A stretch of DNA of 64,000 nucleotides, from NCBI RefSeq assembly GCF_019457475.1, contig NZ_CP080413.1, positions 2,790,001 to 2,854,000 of the forward strand, read 5' to 3'. Each line of letters begins with the position of its first letter. Position 1 is the first letter of the stretch. Positions 38,456 to 48,704 of this stretch are shown piece after piece. Source of the DNA: Shewanella acanthi (GTDB lineage Bacteria > Pseudomonadota > Gammaproteobacteria > Enterobacterales > Shewanellaceae). The translations under genes were made by a program, and so were the position numbers. The notes below the pieces were generated by a model that was not told the DNA's origin, did no database searches, and worked only from the letters and a program-made list of their open reading frames with translations.

Positions 38456-40720
38456 TTACTGAGTGCCCGAGGGCTGTTTTCGTTTAGCTGCGATATGCCT
38501 TAACCTTGTTTGCACATTGATGTCGGTCGATGCAGTCTTAATGCTTGTCGGTAACCGCCGCTGCCAATTCGGATATTCGTGCCAAGTGCCAGGAATATTG
38601 ACCGCATGGCGGTCGCCAAGCAGATCGCACCATTGCACGCTATAGAGTGCGCTGTTTCCCGAGGCGGCAAATCCCATCCAGGCGGTGAGTAATGCATCTA
38701 AATCGATCTGAGATACCTCGGCCTCATCTAAGTAGCCGTTAGAAATTAACATCCTTGATAATTGATATTTCTCATGCTCGCGCCCACCTAAGGCATCAGC
38801 CAATTGCTGATCACTGTCAAAGAGATTGAGTTGACGCCGCAATTGCAAATCGCTTGCCGTCCACCAAGCGACTAGAGTGGGCACATCGTGATTGGCGAGC
38901 ATCATTAGGCTTTGGGATTTGTATTGACTCGGATGCTTAAAGCCTTGATGGTCTTTGCAAAAATAAAACAGTTCATTGGAGTAAATACCGTCAATATACA
39001 GCCTGTGAATAATGTCGGGCGGCACTATGCCAAGATCTTCACCTATGACGATGCATTGCGCCCTTTGACTCTCTAGGCACAAAATCGCAAACAGGGTCTC
39101 GACCGGATAATACACATAGGCGCCATGTCCCAGTTGCTTCTCCAATGGCCACCACCAAAGACGCAGTAGCCCCATCACATGGTCGATACGCAACGCTCCG
39201 CAATAGATCATGTTGGCGCGGGTCAGCGCGATAAAATGCTGAAAATCATGCTGTTTAAGCTTAATAGGATCAAGCGGCGTTAAGCCCCAATTTTGACCTT
39301 GGGGCGCGAAGGGATCGGGTGGTGCGCCTATGCTGGCATTTAAGCAAAACTGCGCGGCATTAGCCTGCACTTCAACCCCATGTAAAGCGGCACCCACCGC
39401 GAGATCACGCACTAACCCAAGCTGCATCCCCATAGATTGCGCCTTACGTTGGCAAGCCTTTAATTGGGATTCGGCAACAAATTGCAGATAGAGATAAAAG
39501 CCTTCGTCTTGGAGGATAGTACTTGGGGAACGATGGGATTCTTCCTTGGCAAATTCGAGAAGCGCACCGCCCTGCTCCGCCACAAATGTTTGATACTCCT
39601 GCGACCTTAAGCTTTTAGGTACTAAATGATGCTCACAAAATGCACTGTATAGTTTTTCAAAGGCACGGTATTTCAGTTCACTAATCTTGGGATAATCAAG
39701 CCACTCCCCCTGATTGAGCTGAAGAATATCCTGCTGCCAAGACGCCTTAGAAAACTCCTGCGTGAGGAGTTGGTATTCAGGCACATCTTGAATGCAAATA
39801 TAGAGAGGATTAAGCCGTCTGCGATCGCAGGGACTATAGGGGCTTGGATTATCAGGAGCTGCGATATCTAGAGCATGTAGTGGATTTAATTGAATAAAGT
39901 CAGCACCATGGGGCGCGATCTCCTCAATAAGTTCTCCCAAATCTCCAAAGTCACCAATGCCCCACTGCGCCTCACTGCGAAGGCTATATAGCTGAATGCT
40001 AATTCCCCAAGGCTTAGATCCTTGCCCCTTATTTTCTTCAGCCAATATCCCTTGATAGGCTGTTCGGGGCGCGACCATCAAAGTACCTGAGTGAGTAGTC
40101 TGTACACTATTATCAGTAATAGCTGAGTGAGTAGTTACTGTAATGTGATGATAACCGTATGAAAGTGCTGAAAAATCCGATAGGTGTTTACTGTGTAGAG
40201 GGGAATCTAAGGCCACAGACTGAATATTTTGGCGATTGCGAGGCAACTCGATACAGAGTTTTCCTAGGAGGTCGAAGCGGTATTTTACATAGTTGCCATC
40301 GACACCATCTATGCCTTGAATGCAATAATCACCAATCGGGATTAAGGCCTCTTTAAGCACATCAAAAACGAGCATTGCACCCGACTCACACTCTAAAGTC
40401 AGTCTTAATGATCCAGCAAAGTCACTTGGCAGGTAAAAACAAACCCAAGGCTCATCGACATAACACCAATGAAAAGCGGGGATAATTTGCGTCCAATGAT
40501 GGGCATCTAATTGATAAATCTGTGCTTCAATCTCAGCATCACTGGGTGGCTCATCGGCCATCGAAGTAATCTGCTTGGTATCCTGTAGCGCATTTTGGTT
40601 AGCGAGCATACAGGCTAATATCCCTTGCCTGTCAGTCTCGGGTATACGGATGTACTGACCGAAGCAGTCAGTAAAGTCTGCTCCTACGCCCCGTAAATAC
40701 AGTAACTTCTCCAGCCCCAT
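38456..40720 (-). CDS. malQ: 4-alpha-glucanotransferase (amylomaltase)
   Basis: MalQ transfers maltodextrin segments between glucan chains (GH77) and feeds short oligosaccharides back to phosphorylase. The 754-residue protein starts MGLEKLLYLRGVGADFTDCF, supported by GGAGG eight bases upstream of the ATG at 40720; a GTG frame to 40765 is rejected. Catalytic regions visible are GALRIDHVMGLLRLWW (nucleophile Asp, near residue 505) and IVIGEDLGIVPP (acid Glu, near 560). The first roughly 240 residues form the beta-rich N-terminal domains seen in E. coli-type MalQ. It is the first gene of the glycogen operon. Confidence 0.95.
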   Translation of the reverse strand: MGLEKLLYLRGVGADFTDCFGQYIRIPETDRQGILACMLANQNALQDTKQITSMADEPPSDAEIEAQIYQLDAHHWTQIIPAFHWCYVDEPWVCFYLPSDFAGSLRLTLECESGAMLVFDVLKEALIPIGDYCIQGIDGVDGNYVKYRFDLLGKLCIELPRNRQNIQSVALDSPLHSKHLSDFSALSYGYHHITVTTHSAITDNSVQTTHSGTLMVAPRTAYQGILAEENKGQGSKPWGISIQLYSLRSEAQWGIGDFGDLGELIEEIAPHGADFIQLNPLHALDIAAPDNPSPYSPCDRRRLNPLYICIQDVPEYQLLTQEFSKASWQQDILQLNQGEWLDYPKISELKYRAFEKLYSAFCEHHLVPKSLRSQEYQTFVAEQGGALLEFAKEESHRSPSTILQDEGFYLYLQFVAESQLKACQRKAQSMGMQLGLVRDLAVGAALHGVEVQANAAQFCLNASIGAPPDPFAPQGQNWGLTPLDPIKLKQHDFQHFIALTRANMIYCGALRIDHVMGLLRLWWWPLEKQLGHGAYVYYPVETLFAILCLESQRAQCIVIGEDLGIVPPDIIHRLYIDGIYSNELFYFCKDHQGFKHPSQYKSQSLMMLANHDVPTLVAWWTASDLQLRRQLNLFDSDQQLADALGGREHEKYQLSRMLISNGYLDEAEVSQIDLDALLTAWMGFAASGNSALYSVQWCDLLGDRHAVNIPGTWHEYPNWQRRLPTSIKTASTDINVQTRLRHIAAKRKQPSGTQ

Positions 40721-41239
40721 ATTTGTCGCCTCCGCGACAGCCCATCCATAGCAATAGTTAGGCACTAACCATGCCAGTACAAAATAACAACAAGATGACA
40801 GATTTATTTCAAGCCAATGACAAAAAATATCAGCTTAAAATCATTAACTTAACAAATAAATACGAGATACAAATTGAGATTCGACTACCCGGGAATGGAT
40901 TAAAATTGCACCAGAATGAGGCGCAATACGGTTAAAAAAGGTGCAATGCGCTAGTTAAGGGCATTGAACGCTCCAACCTCAACACAAAGATTGCTAAAGG
41001 TCATTTTTATACCGCAAGCCGAAATTGGTAGTCGAAAATGCCTCTTTTTATGTCAATAGCAGTGACACATAGGTGCAACACTTTGTATCAATTTGCTTTT
41101 CAACCTTGATACCCATTGAGCATCTCTGACAACATTCGACCTAATTATGCATTCTCTACTTTCAACCGCGTCAGCATCTCTGCTTGACTTGAGTCAAAAG
41201 TGAAGGACGCAGAACCTGTTGAAGCATAAAGGAATGAAG
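40721..41239. other. Intergenic region upstream of the glycogen operon
   Basis: About 520 AT-rich bases separate malQ from the divergent cyclophilin gene and must contain the promoter of the malQ-glg operon. I see no convincing CRP palindrome, riboswitch or small gene. A 70-codon minus-strand frame at 41145-41357 overlaps the cyclophilin start and looks non-coding. Confidence 0.5.
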
Positions 41240-41875
41240 ATGAAAGTATTATCAGGATTAAGTCTGGCGCTAGCGTTAAGTTTCGGTTTGACCGCATGTG
41301 GCGGTAGCAGTGACGCCGATAAGACCCCAACAATTCCAACGCCGGATCAAACACCACCCGAGTTATCCGCGGATGCCTGCTATTTAATGCAAACCACCCT
41401 TGGTGATATTACCCTCGCCATAGACCTGACAAACACCCCAATCACAGGGCAAAACTTCAAACAATATGTCGATAAGTCTTTTTTCGATGGCACCCTATTC
41501 CACAGAACGATAAATAACTTTGTCATTCAGGGAGGTGGCTTTACCTCGGGTTTAAATCATAAGGACACCGACGAGCCAATTAAAAATGAAGCAGCAGTCG
41601 GTATTAGCAATGAACGTGGCACGATTGCGATGGCAAGAACCCAAGCCCCAGACAGTGCTACATCACAGTTTTTTATCAACGTTTTAGATAATCCTCATCT
41701 CGATGCCAGTGCCAGCAGTTATGGTTACGCGGTATTTGGCCAAGTCACTGAAGGCATGGACGTGGTCGACCAAATCAGTATTGTGCCAACGACATCCATC
41801 AATGGTTTTAACGATACACCAGTGGATGAAATTCTGATTGAAAGCATCAGCGAAGTTAGCTGCCCTGCGGTTTAA
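41240..41875 (+). CDS. Lipoprotein cyclophilin-type peptidyl-prolyl cis-trans isomerase
   Basis: A 211-residue cyclophilin with a lipoprotein signal. The start at 41240 gives MKVLSGLSLALALSFGLTAC with the lipobox LTAC and acylated Cys20; AAAGGA sits six bases upstream. Residues 21-50 are a Pro/Thr/Asp-rich linker. The catalytic domain (about 52-205) carries FHRTINNFVIQGGGF, with the active-site Arg, Phe and Gln, and SQFFINVLDN. It should catalyse proline isomerisation in the periplasm, anchored to a membrane. Outer- or inner-membrane retention is unclear: Gly-Gly follows the cysteine, so the Asp+2 inner-membrane signal is absent. Confidence 0.9.
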   Translation: MKVLSGLSLALALSFGLTACGGSSDADKTPTIPTPDQTPPELSADACYLMQTTLGDITLAIDLTNTPITGQNFKQYVDKSFFDGTLFHRTINNFVIQGGGFTSGLNHKDTDEPIKNEAAVGISNERGTIAMARTQAPDSATSQFFINVLDNPHLDASASSYGYAVFGQVTEGMDVVDQISIVPTTSINGFNDTPVDEILIESISEVSCPAV

Positions 41876-41885
41876 ACATTCAAGG

Positions 41886-41913
41886 TTAAAGCACTGCTTG
41901 GGCAGTGCTTTAA
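41886..41913 (+). terminator. Terminator hairpin after the cyclophilin gene
   Basis: TTAAAGCACTGC / GCAGTGCTTTAA with a TTGG loop is a perfect 12-bp stem 10 bases after the stop. The downstream tract (CTCATTT) is only partly T-rich. Confidence 0.75.
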
Positions 41914-42176
41914 CTCATTTATTAGTTGATTTGCCCTCTTTGTGATCCTTTACCTTTGGTCGTCTTTTTACAAAGTGCATTCGTCCTATAGGACTAAGGC
42001 AACGTTACCGATCCCTGTCATAAAAACCGAGCTTTTAGTTATCTAGTTCCAATTTCTGCAGACATTATCAGCAAAAATTGGCCAATCCCGATCGAAGTCA
42101 CAACTGGCCTACCCCTAAATTGGTAATTTAATTTCAAACGCAACAGATTTCATTTACAAGCAAAGAGGTGGACCTT

Positions 42177-43325
42177 ATGGCTGCTAAATTTTTTATCCCT
42201 TCAGTAAACGTACTCGGCCAAGGCGCAGTGGACGATGCGATTGGCGATATCAAAACCTTAGGCTTTAAACACGCGTTAATTGTGACCGATAAGCCCTTAG
42301 TGAATATCGGTTTAGTGGGTGAGATTGCTGAAAAATTGGGGAGTCAAGGCATTGTTTCTACAGTATTTGACGGGGTACAACCTAATCCAACCGTAGGCAA
42401 TGTTGAGGCGGGCCTTGCAATACTTAAAGCAAAGGGCTGTGACTTTGTAATTTCATTGGGCGGCGGCTCTCCGCACGATTGCGCCAAAGGGATTGCACTG
42501 GTTGCCACTAACGGCGGCAGCATCAAAGATTATGAAGGGCTAGATCAATCCGCCCGCCCTCAATTACCCTTAGTAGCCATTAACACTACTGCAGGCACTG
42601 CCAGTGAGATGACTCGATTCTGCATCATCACAGATGAAGCGCGCCATATTAAAATGGCTATTGTCGATAAGCACACAACCCCCATTTTATCGGTGAACGA
42701 TCCAGAGCTTATGCTGAAAAAACCTGCAAGCTTAACCGCTGCAACGGGGATGGATGCACTCACCCACGCGATTGAAGCCTATGTCTCTATAGCGGCAAAC
42801 CCCATCACAGATGCCTGCGCCATCAAAGCGATAGAGCTTATCCAAGCTAACCTTGCTGATGCAGTCAACCATGGCGACAATCTTGCCGCCCGTGAGCAAA
42901 TGGCCTACGCCCAGTTTTTAGCGGGGATGGCATTTAACAACGCAAGCCTTGGCTACGTGCATGCCATGGCGCACCAATTAGGTGGGTTCTACGATTTGCC
43001 CCACGGTGTATGTAATGCCCTATTACTGCCGCACGTACAAGAGTACAACGCTAACGTTGTGCCACATCGTTTAAAGGATATCGCCAAAGCCATGGGAGTT
43101 GATGTCGTTAATTTATCCGATGAGCAAGGTGCTGCTGCAGCAATCAACGCCATCAAAGCCCTGTCGGTTTCGGTCAATATTCCTGAAAATCTGACTCTAC
43201 TTGGGGTGAAGGAGGAAGATATTCCAACACTTGCTGAAAATGCGCTCAAGGATGCTTGCGGTCTAACTAACCCGAAACAAGCCACCCATGAAGAGATTTG
43301 TCAAATCTTCACTAATGCACTGTAA
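42177..43325 (+). CDS. adhB: Iron-containing alcohol dehydrogenase (group III, AdhB/YiaY-like)
   Basis: An NAD(P)-dependent alcohol dehydrogenase of the Fe-ADH family, 382 residues, the usual length. The nucleotide-binding [13 protein letters not shown] is near residue 98, and the metal-binding region includes [15 protein letters not shown] and [27 protein letters not shown], which together contain the Asp and three His ligands. Ethanol/acetaldehyde or a short-chain alcohol is the likely substrate but cannot be fixed. The start at 42177 ([11 protein letters not shown]) has GAGG eight bases upstream; an in-frame GTG three codons earlier is rejected. A terminator follows, so it is a single-gene transcript. 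Confidence 0.92.
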   Translation: MAAKFFIPSVNVLGQGAVDDAIGDIKTLGFKHALIVTDKPLVNIGLVGEIAEKLGSQGIVSTVFDGVQPNPTVGNVEAGLAILKAKGCDFVISLGGGSPHDCAKGIALVATNGGSIKDYEGLDQSARPQLPLVAINTTAGTASEMTRFCIITDEARHIKMAIVDKHTTPILSVNDPELMLKKPASLTAATGMDALTHAIEAYVSIAANPITDACAIKAIELIQANLADAVNHGDNLAAREQMAYAQFLAGMAFNNASLGYVHAMAHQLGGFYDLPHGVCNALLLPHVQEYNANVVPHRLKDIAKAMGVDVVNLSDEQGAAAAINAIKALSVSVNIPENLTLLGVKEEDIPTLAENALKDACGLTNPKQATHEEICQIFTNAL

Positions 43326-43357
43326 CGCTTAGATTTAGTTCGGTGCGAGTCATACTT

Positions 43358-43390
43358 AAGGCTCAATCAAGTTGACTGATTGGGCCTTTT
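43358..43390 (+). terminator. Rho-independent terminator after the alcohol dehydrogenase gene
   Basis: AAGGCTCAATCA pairs with TGATTGGGCCTT (one G-U pair) around a 7-nt loop and is followed by a short T-run. Confidence 0.85.
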
Positions 43391-43988
43391 AAAATATTTG
43401 TACTCGAAATCATCACTATGATGACACCATCCCAGAGAAAATAATGTAGGAAAGACAAGCTCATACATTCCACTGACTCGTCGGCAATAATTCCCCTCAA
43501 AATCTATGCCTCCCAAGGTATCCGAAATAACACAAAAACGTGATCTTTATTGGTTACAGCTCTGAATTAATACGTTAGACTGAACCCAGTTCGCTTTTTC
43601 CCTGCAAAAGATGAAGCCAGCTGAGAGGCCCGTTCTTAAGGAATGGGCCTCTGTCCATCTACCCCATATTTATCTGTTTCTTCCTTTATTCTTGTATCCC
43701 TATGCGTTAGTCCAAAAATAGAGAAGCTTACCTGCAATCATTGCTGATTTATTAAGCAGTAATTAAGCGAATTCGAATTTGAATCCTAAACTGAGAGATA
43801 GCACAAAGTTATTAGGCAAAGACTCATGTTACAAAAGGGTCAGCGCAGTCATTAACTGATTCATTTGGATGATAATTTGCAATCATACACTGAAGGTTAA
43901 CTTGATGTTTTACCAACTAATTAATGATTGACCGAAATAAAAAATGATGCCTATGATGGCAGTAACATCCGCAACAGGTAGGTAAGCT
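43391..43988. other. Intergenic region with an isolated GC-rich hairpin (43625-43651)
   Basis: About 600 bases without a credible gene. The main structure is GAGGCCCGTTC / GAATGGGCCTC (one G-U pair, 11 bp, TTAAG loop) at 43625-43651, in otherwise AT-rich sequence. It is not followed by a T-run and sits 235 bases past the terminator of the upstream gene, so it might be part of an unannotated small RNA. No promoter could be assigned with confidence. Confidence 0.4.
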
Positions 43989-44354
43989 ATGACAGCAATT
44001 ACTCATGTATATAACTACACAGTTAGATGTCCCCACTACAAAGATCCCGAGCATCCCGTCAGTTGGTTAAACCACATTGAATTAAATCAATCCTGTGAAA
44101 TTGCCCTCAACCGTATCACTAAATGGCATGAGCTATCTGGCTCAAAATCTTTTGAAACCAATAAATTCGTTGTTCGCAAGGCTGATAATGAACAGGCTTA
44201 TTTCTCGATGCAGAGCGATAGGCTTAAAAACGATGGACATGCATTAGTTACCTTTAAGATTTTCCTCGATACCTGCTGTGACGATGCTGCCCCCGAAGAA
44301 ATTATGCAACACCTCATTCAGGATTATCAGCAGCGTCTCGCCAAACTAGATTAG
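43989..44354 (+). CDS. Conserved-looking hypothetical cytoplasmic protein
   Basis: A 121-residue protein beginning MTAITHVYNYTVRCPHYKDP. I do not recognise the family. It has four cysteines (one near the start, one in the QSCEIAL stretch, a CC pair near residue 97), mixed alpha/beta character and no signal peptide or membrane helix. The ribosome binding site AGGTAGG lies about 6 bases upstream of the ATG. A terminator follows at 44415-44442. Codon use and the binding site favour a real gene. Its role is unknown and its neighbours give no hint. Confidence 0.7.
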   Translation: MTAITHVYNYTVRCPHYKDPEHPVSWLNHIELNQSCEIALNRITKWHELSGSKSFETNKFVVRKADNEQAYFSMQSDRLKNDGHALVTFKIFLDTCCDDAAPEEIMQHLIQDYQQRLAKLD

Positions 44355-44414
44355 CCCAATTTAACCCAAATAAGTGAAATGACCCGATTCAGGGTGATGA
44401 AGCATCACATCTTC

Positions 44415-44442
44415 AAACGCCAGTGCATTGCCACTGGCGTTT
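44415..44442 (+). terminator. Rho-independent terminator
   Basis: AAACGCCAGTG / CACTGGCGTTT is a perfect 11-bp stem with a 6-nt loop followed by TCTATT, ending the transcript of the upstream hypothetical gene. Confidence 0.85.
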
Positions 44443-44555
44443 TCTATTCAATGTGTGAAAGCCCGATTTCAATTGTTGAACAGATGTCCCAACTTAAGAA
44501 CTTTGATATTGCGATGCAAGGCTGCAATAAGCAGTGTTAATCAGGGTTCATTCCG

Positions 44556-44759
44556 ATGCTAAAAACCGTTGTCGTGATGTTAGCTATAGTGCTCGGAACT
44601 TCTGCAAGCGCCGATTTAAAAGATGCTGGCCGTGCCATTGGCACTACTACAAAGGATGTCACTAAGGCCATTGGACATGCTGCTTGTGATACAACCAAGG
44701 CAATTGGGCATGCCTCCTGCGATGCGGTGACGTCAGTAAAAGAAGCGTTATGTGAATAA
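44556..44759 (+). CDS. Small exported protein with an internal TKAIGHA-C-D repeat
   Basis: A 67-residue protein. Residues 1-19 (MLKTVVVMLAIVLGTSASA) form a signal peptide with a likely cut after ASA. The mature 48-residue peptide contains two near-identical units, TKAIGHAACDT and TKAIGHASCDA, preceded by a degenerate TTKDV copy, and ends with a third cysteine (EALCE). An odd count of three cysteines may allow intermolecular disulfides. The periodic pattern suggests an amphipathic helix. I know of no function. No strong ribosome binding site is visible; the sequence just upstream is GGGTTCATTCCG. Confidence 0.65.
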   Translation: MLKTVVVMLAIVLGTSASADLKDAGRAIGTTTKDVTKAIGHAACDTTKAIGHASCDAVTSVKEALCE

Positions 44760-44819
44760 CCAGTGACGCCTCGGCATCACCGGCTTTTGAGCTTGCACTT
44801 AGATTCACGCAATCCTAAC

Positions 44820-45188
44820 TTAGGCAGCATTAGCTCTCATACCATGGGGCACAGGTAGCCCCTGGGCATTCACGTTCACAAACACCATCTTATCGATACT
44901 TACCACTGGGGCTTGTGTCATTTTATTGCGCACTTGGCAACTGACCGTAATTGAGCTGTGACCTAGGCTCACTAATTCCAAGCCAAATTCAAGCACATCT
45001 CCCTGGCGAGCAGGGGTCATAAAATTGATTTCAGAGATAAGCTTAGTGACATGACTGCTGCTCTTCATCTGGCAGGCGGCAAAGATTGCGGCCTCTTCGT
45101 CGATCCAACTCAGCAGCTGGCCGCCAAACAGGGTATTTGCAGGATTTAAATGTTCAGGTTTGACTAAACGACGACTGTAATATTTCAT
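44820..45188 (-). CDS. Hotdog-fold acyl-CoA thioesterase (YciA/BACH-like)
   Basis: A 122-residue acyl-CoA hydrolase-type hotdog protein. The diagnostic stretch is NPANTLFGGQLLSWIDEEAAIFA, with the catalytic acid of the hotdog helix, followed by INFMTPARQGDVLEFG. It should cleave acyl-CoA to free acid and CoA in the cytoplasm; chain-length preference is unknown. The start at 45188 (MKYYSRRLVKPEHLN) has GAGG eight bases upstream and matches the family N-terminus; the longer frame to 45251 is rejected. It is downstream of aceA on the same strand but a terminator intervenes. Confidence 0.86.
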   Translation of the reverse strand: MKYYSRRLVKPEHLNPANTLFGGQLLSWIDEEAAIFAACQMKSSSHVTKLISEINFMTPARQGDVLEFGLELVSLGHSSITVSCQVRNKMTQAPVVSIDKMVFVNVNAQGLPVPHGMRANAA

Positions 45189-45404
45189 GGCGGTGACCTC
45201 AATGTGAATGCCAACGGACAGCTTCAATGCATTAATACTTGCACTTTCCATAGAGCATTAATCAGGCCATCTTTAAAATTCATTCAATAACAACAAGATA
45301 TAAATATCACTGATTCGATGTGTTGAACTTTTGCACCATTTAGATTCAGCGCTGCACCATAAAATCCGCAAATAGATTATTCCCATCATCCCCAGACCTA
45401 AGGC

Positions 45405-45432
45405 AAAAAAATGGCGACTCTAGGAGTCGCCA
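45405..45432 (-). terminator. Rho-independent terminator after aceA
   Basis: On the minus strand TGGCGACTC / GAGTCGCCA with a 3-nt loop is followed by seven T. A second perfect 8-bp inverted repeat (CCGTGCAG / CTGCACGG at 45489-45518) lies between it and the aceA stop. The rest of the 397-bp gap (45189-45585) shows no gene. Confidence 0.85.
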
Positions 45433-45585
45433 AGCACAGGCAAGCAAAATTGCTAAATATGGTTAAGTCACAAGGGCTGACTTAAAAACCGTGCAGCTAA
45501 TGTAGGAAAACTGCACGGGGAACGACAGCTGCATAGCAGCAAACACAAGACTTACAATTACAACATCTTACTGTTAATAAGATTC

Positions 45586-46908
45586 TTAAAACTGCTCTTC
45601 TTCAGTCGAGCCTGTCAGAGCGGTTACGGAAGAATGACCGCCTTGGATAACCGTGGTCACTTGGTCAAAGTAACCTGTACCCACTTCCTGTTGGTGCGCC
45701 ACAAAGGTATAACCTTTCTTCGCTGCTGCAAACTCTACTTCTTGAACTTTCTCAACATAATGCTTCATGCCTTCACCACGAGCGTAGTCGTAAGCCAAGT
45801 CAAACATGTTGTACCACATGTTATGGATACCGGCTAACGTGATGAACTGGTACTTGTAGCCCATGTCTGACAGCTCTTGTTGGAAGCGTGCAATCGTCGC
45901 GTCGTCCAAATTTTTCTTCCAGTTGAAGGAAGGTGAGCAGTTATAGGCCAGCAATTGATCTGGGTACTGGGCATGGATAGCCTCGGCGAAACGGCGAGCC
46001 TCTTCTAAATCTGGTTTAGCCGTTTCACACCAAATTAAATCAGCATAAGGTGCATAAGCCAGACCGCGGGAAATCGCTTGGTCCAGACCGGCTTTCACGC
46101 GGTAGAAACCTTCACTGGTGCGCTCGCCGGTCACAAAATCGCGATCGTATGGGTCGCAATCAGAGGTCAGTAAGTCTGCAGCGTTAGCATCGGTACGAGC
46201 AATAACCAGGGTTTGTACACCGCTCACGTCTGCAGCAAGGCGCGCTGCAACCAGTTTTTGTACCGCTTCTTGGGTCGGTACTAAAACCTTACCACCCATG
46301 TGACCACATTTTTTCACTGACGCTAATTGGTCTTCGAAGTGAACACCAGCAGCGCCCGCATCGATCATCGACTTCATCAGCTCATATGCATTCAATACGC
46401 CACCGAAACCCGCTTCCGCATCGGCAATGATTGGCAGGAAGTAATCAACAAATTTTTCATCTTCAGGATTTACACCGTTACTCCATTGGATTTGATCAGC
46501 ACGGCGAAATGAATTGTTGATACGTGATACGACAGCTGGTACCGAGTTCGCTGGGTATAAAGATTGGTCTGGGTACATGGTGCCCGCAAGGTTAGCGTCG
46601 GCCGCTACCTGCCAACCTGACAGATAAATGGCTTCGATACCGGCTTTGGCCTGTTGTACCGCTTGGCCGCCAGTCAATGCGCCTAATGAGTTAACGTAAC
46701 CCTTTTTAGCCCCACCGTTAACCAACTCCCACAATTTAGCTGCACCACGTGAAGCGATAGTATTTTCTGGCACGATAGAACCGCGCAGCGCCACAACCTC
46801 TTCAGCCGTGTATGGACGACGCACGTTTTTCCAACGTGGATTTTCTGCCCAATCTTTCTTTAACGCGTCAATTTGTGCCTGACGTGAAGTCTGTGTTGCC
46901 TTAGTCAT
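45586..46908 (-). CDS. aceA: Isocitrate lyase
   Basis: AceA splits isocitrate to glyoxylate and succinate, the first step of the glyoxylate shunt needed for growth on acetate and fatty acids. The 440-residue protein carries the catalytic signature KKCGHMGG with the active-site cysteine at 201, and the EDQLASVK Mg2+/substrate region just before it. The start at 46908 has AAGGAG six bases upstream; the longer frame to 46938 is rejected. It follows aceB (149-bp gap) on the same strand, as in other gammaproteobacteria. No aceK (isocitrate dehydrogenase kinase) gene follows. Confidence 0.97.
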   Translation of the reverse strand: MTKATQTSRQAQIDALKKDWAENPRWKNVRRPYTAEEVVALRGSIVPENTIASRGAAKLWELVNGGAKKGYVNSLGALTGGQAVQQAKAGIEAIYLSGWQVAADANLAGTMYPDQSLYPANSVPAVVSRINNSFRRADQIQWSNGVNPEDEKFVDYFLPIIADAEAGFGGVLNAYELMKSMIDAGAAGVHFEDQLASVKKCGHMGGKVLVPTQEAVQKLVAARLAADVSGVQTLVIARTDANAADLLTSDCDPYDRDFVTGERTSEGFYRVKAGLDQAISRGLAYAPYADLIWCETAKPDLEEARRFAEAIHAQYPDQLLAYNCSPSFNWKKNLDDATIARFQQELSDMGYKYQFITLAGIHNMWYNMFDLAYDYARGEGMKHYVEKVQEVEFAAAKKGYTFVAHQQEVGTGYFDQVTTVIQGGHSSVTALTGSTEEEQF

Positions 46909-47057
46909 AGTGCTCTCCTTTGTGGGTTTGCGTAGCATGAATGCCCCCCGGGTTCATGCAATGCTTGGATTGAGTAAACAATCAGTTTTGTGGTACTTAG
47001 ACACTGAATGCTAAGCACCGATTCATCATGAAAACGTTACGGGTAAAACTGTCCTAC

Positions 47058-48704
47058 TTAAGCCGTCAGCATCTCGTAACCGGGTAAGGTTAAGAAATCG
47101 ACCAGCTCATCGGAGGTAGTGATGTCCTCTAACAACACCGCCGCCTGGGTAAACTTGCCGTGGGTGAATCTGTCACTGCCCACTTCTTTTTTCACGTTAG
47201 CGAGTTCCTCAACCAACATGTCCTTGAACAGTTGCTTAGTGACTAACTTACCGTTCGATAGGGATTTTCCGTGTTGGATCCATTGCCAAATAGAGGCTCT
47301 GGAGATTTCAGCGGTCGCCGCATCCTCCATCAATCCATAAATCGGCACGCAACCATTACCGCTGATCCACGCTTCGAGGTATTGCAGTGCGATACGGATA
47401 TTCAGACGCATCCCTTGCTCAGTACGCTCACCATCGCAGGTTTGTAACAATTCAGAGGCTAAAATCGGCGCATCAACATCACGGGTAATATGCAGTTGAT
47501 TGCTATGCCCCTGACCTATGTATTCGTTAAAAATGGCCATCGCAGTATCGGCAAGACCTGGGTGTGCTACCCAAGTACCGTCGTGGCCATTGCGGGCTTC
47601 GAGCTCTTTATCCTTACGAACGCGCTGCAGCACCAATTCGTTTTGCGCGGGATCCTTGGCTGGAATAAAGGCTGCCATGCCGCCCATCGCCAGTGCGCCG
47701 CGCTTATGACAGGTTTTAATTAGTAAACGTGAATAGGCGCTTAAGAAAGGCGTATCCATAGTTACCGCTTGGCGATCCGGCAGAACACGGTCACTATGGC
47801 GTTTTAATGTTTTGATATAACTGAAGATATAGTCCCAACGACCACAGTTCAGTGCGACGATGTTTGAACGTAATTCATAGAGAATTTCATCCATTTCAAA
47901 CACCGCGGGTAAGGTTTCAATCAAGCAGGTACATTTAATCGTGCCAGCTTGCAGGCAGAATCTTTCTTCCACATAAGCAAAGACTTTTGCCCACCAGCGT
48001 GCTTCAACATGGCTTTCAAGTTTAGGAATATAGAAGTATGGACCGCTGCCCTTAGCAAGTAGCTGGCGGTAGTTGTGGTAGAAATACAGGGCGAAATCAA
48101 ACAGTGCGCCAGGAATTGCTTGGCCGTTAAATTCCACATGTTTTTCTTTAAGATGCAGACCACGAACGCGGCAGATTAATACCGCTGGATTTGGCTCAAG
48201 CTTATAGTGTTTACCGGTTTCAAGCGCGGTGTATTCGATATCACCACGCACCGCATCACGCAGATTGATTTGGCCTTCTACCACCTTTTGCCAACTTGGC
48301 GCGAGGGAATCTTCAAAGTCAGCCATAAAAACTTTGGCATTGGCGTTTAAGGCGTTGATCACCATTTTTCGCTCAACGGGACCCGTGATTTCAACGCGGC
48401 GATCTTGAAGATCGGCGGGAATGCCTCGGATTTGCCACGCGCCATCACGAATAGCGCGTGTCTCGGGTAAAAAGTCTGGTAAAGCCCCTTTATCGATACG
48501 CGCTTGCTTTTCCTTACGCTTGGCAAGTAATGCTGGGACTTCTCCTCCAAAGTCGCGGCAAAGTGACTCGAGTAATGCAATTGCACCTTCAGTAAAGATA
48601 ACTTCTTGGCCTGCGATATGTTCACCGACGATAGTTAAGCTTTGGGTATTATCCTGCCCCTTCGCTGACTGTAATTGCTGTTCACTATATGTATGTTGCG
48701 TCAT
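47058..48704 (-). CDS. aceB: Malate synthase A
   Basis: AceB condenses glyoxylate with acetyl-CoA to malate. The 548-residue protein is of the A isoform: MADFEDSLAPSW (catalytic Mg2+ region) near residue 130, the IETLPAVFEMDEILYEL segment near 265, and the C-terminal catalytic region near 450 (ISGNGCVPIYGLMEDAATAEISR). The start is set by a strong GGGAGGG six bases before the ATG. It forms an operon with aceA. The 968-bp region upstream holds a HexR-like palindrome that could control both genes. Confidence 0.97.
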   Translation of the reverse strand: MTQHTYSEQQLQSAKGQDNTQSLTIVGEHIAGQEVIFTEGAIALLESLCRDFGGEVPALLAKRKEKQARIDKGALPDFLPETRAIRDGAWQIRGIPADLQDRRVEITGPVERKMVINALNANAKVFMADFEDSLAPSWQKVVEGQINLRDAVRGDIEYTALETGKHYKLEPNPAVLICRVRGLHLKEKHVEFNGQAIPGALFDFALYFYHNYRQLLAKGSGPYFYIPKLESHVEARWWAKVFAYVEERFCLQAGTIKCTCLIETLPAVFEMDEILYELRSNIVALNCGRWDYIFSYIKTLKRHSDRVLPDRQAVTMDTPFLSAYSRLLIKTCHKRGALAMGGMAAFIPAKDPAQNELVLQRVRKDKELEARNGHDGTWVAHPGLADTAMAIFNEYIGQGHSNQLHITRDVDAPILASELLQTCDGERTEQGMRLNIRIALQYLEAWISGNGCVPIYGLMEDAATAEISRASIWQWIQHGKSLSNGKLVTKQLFKDMLVEELANVKKEVGSDRFTHGKFTQAAVLLEDITTSDELVDFLTLPGYEMLTA

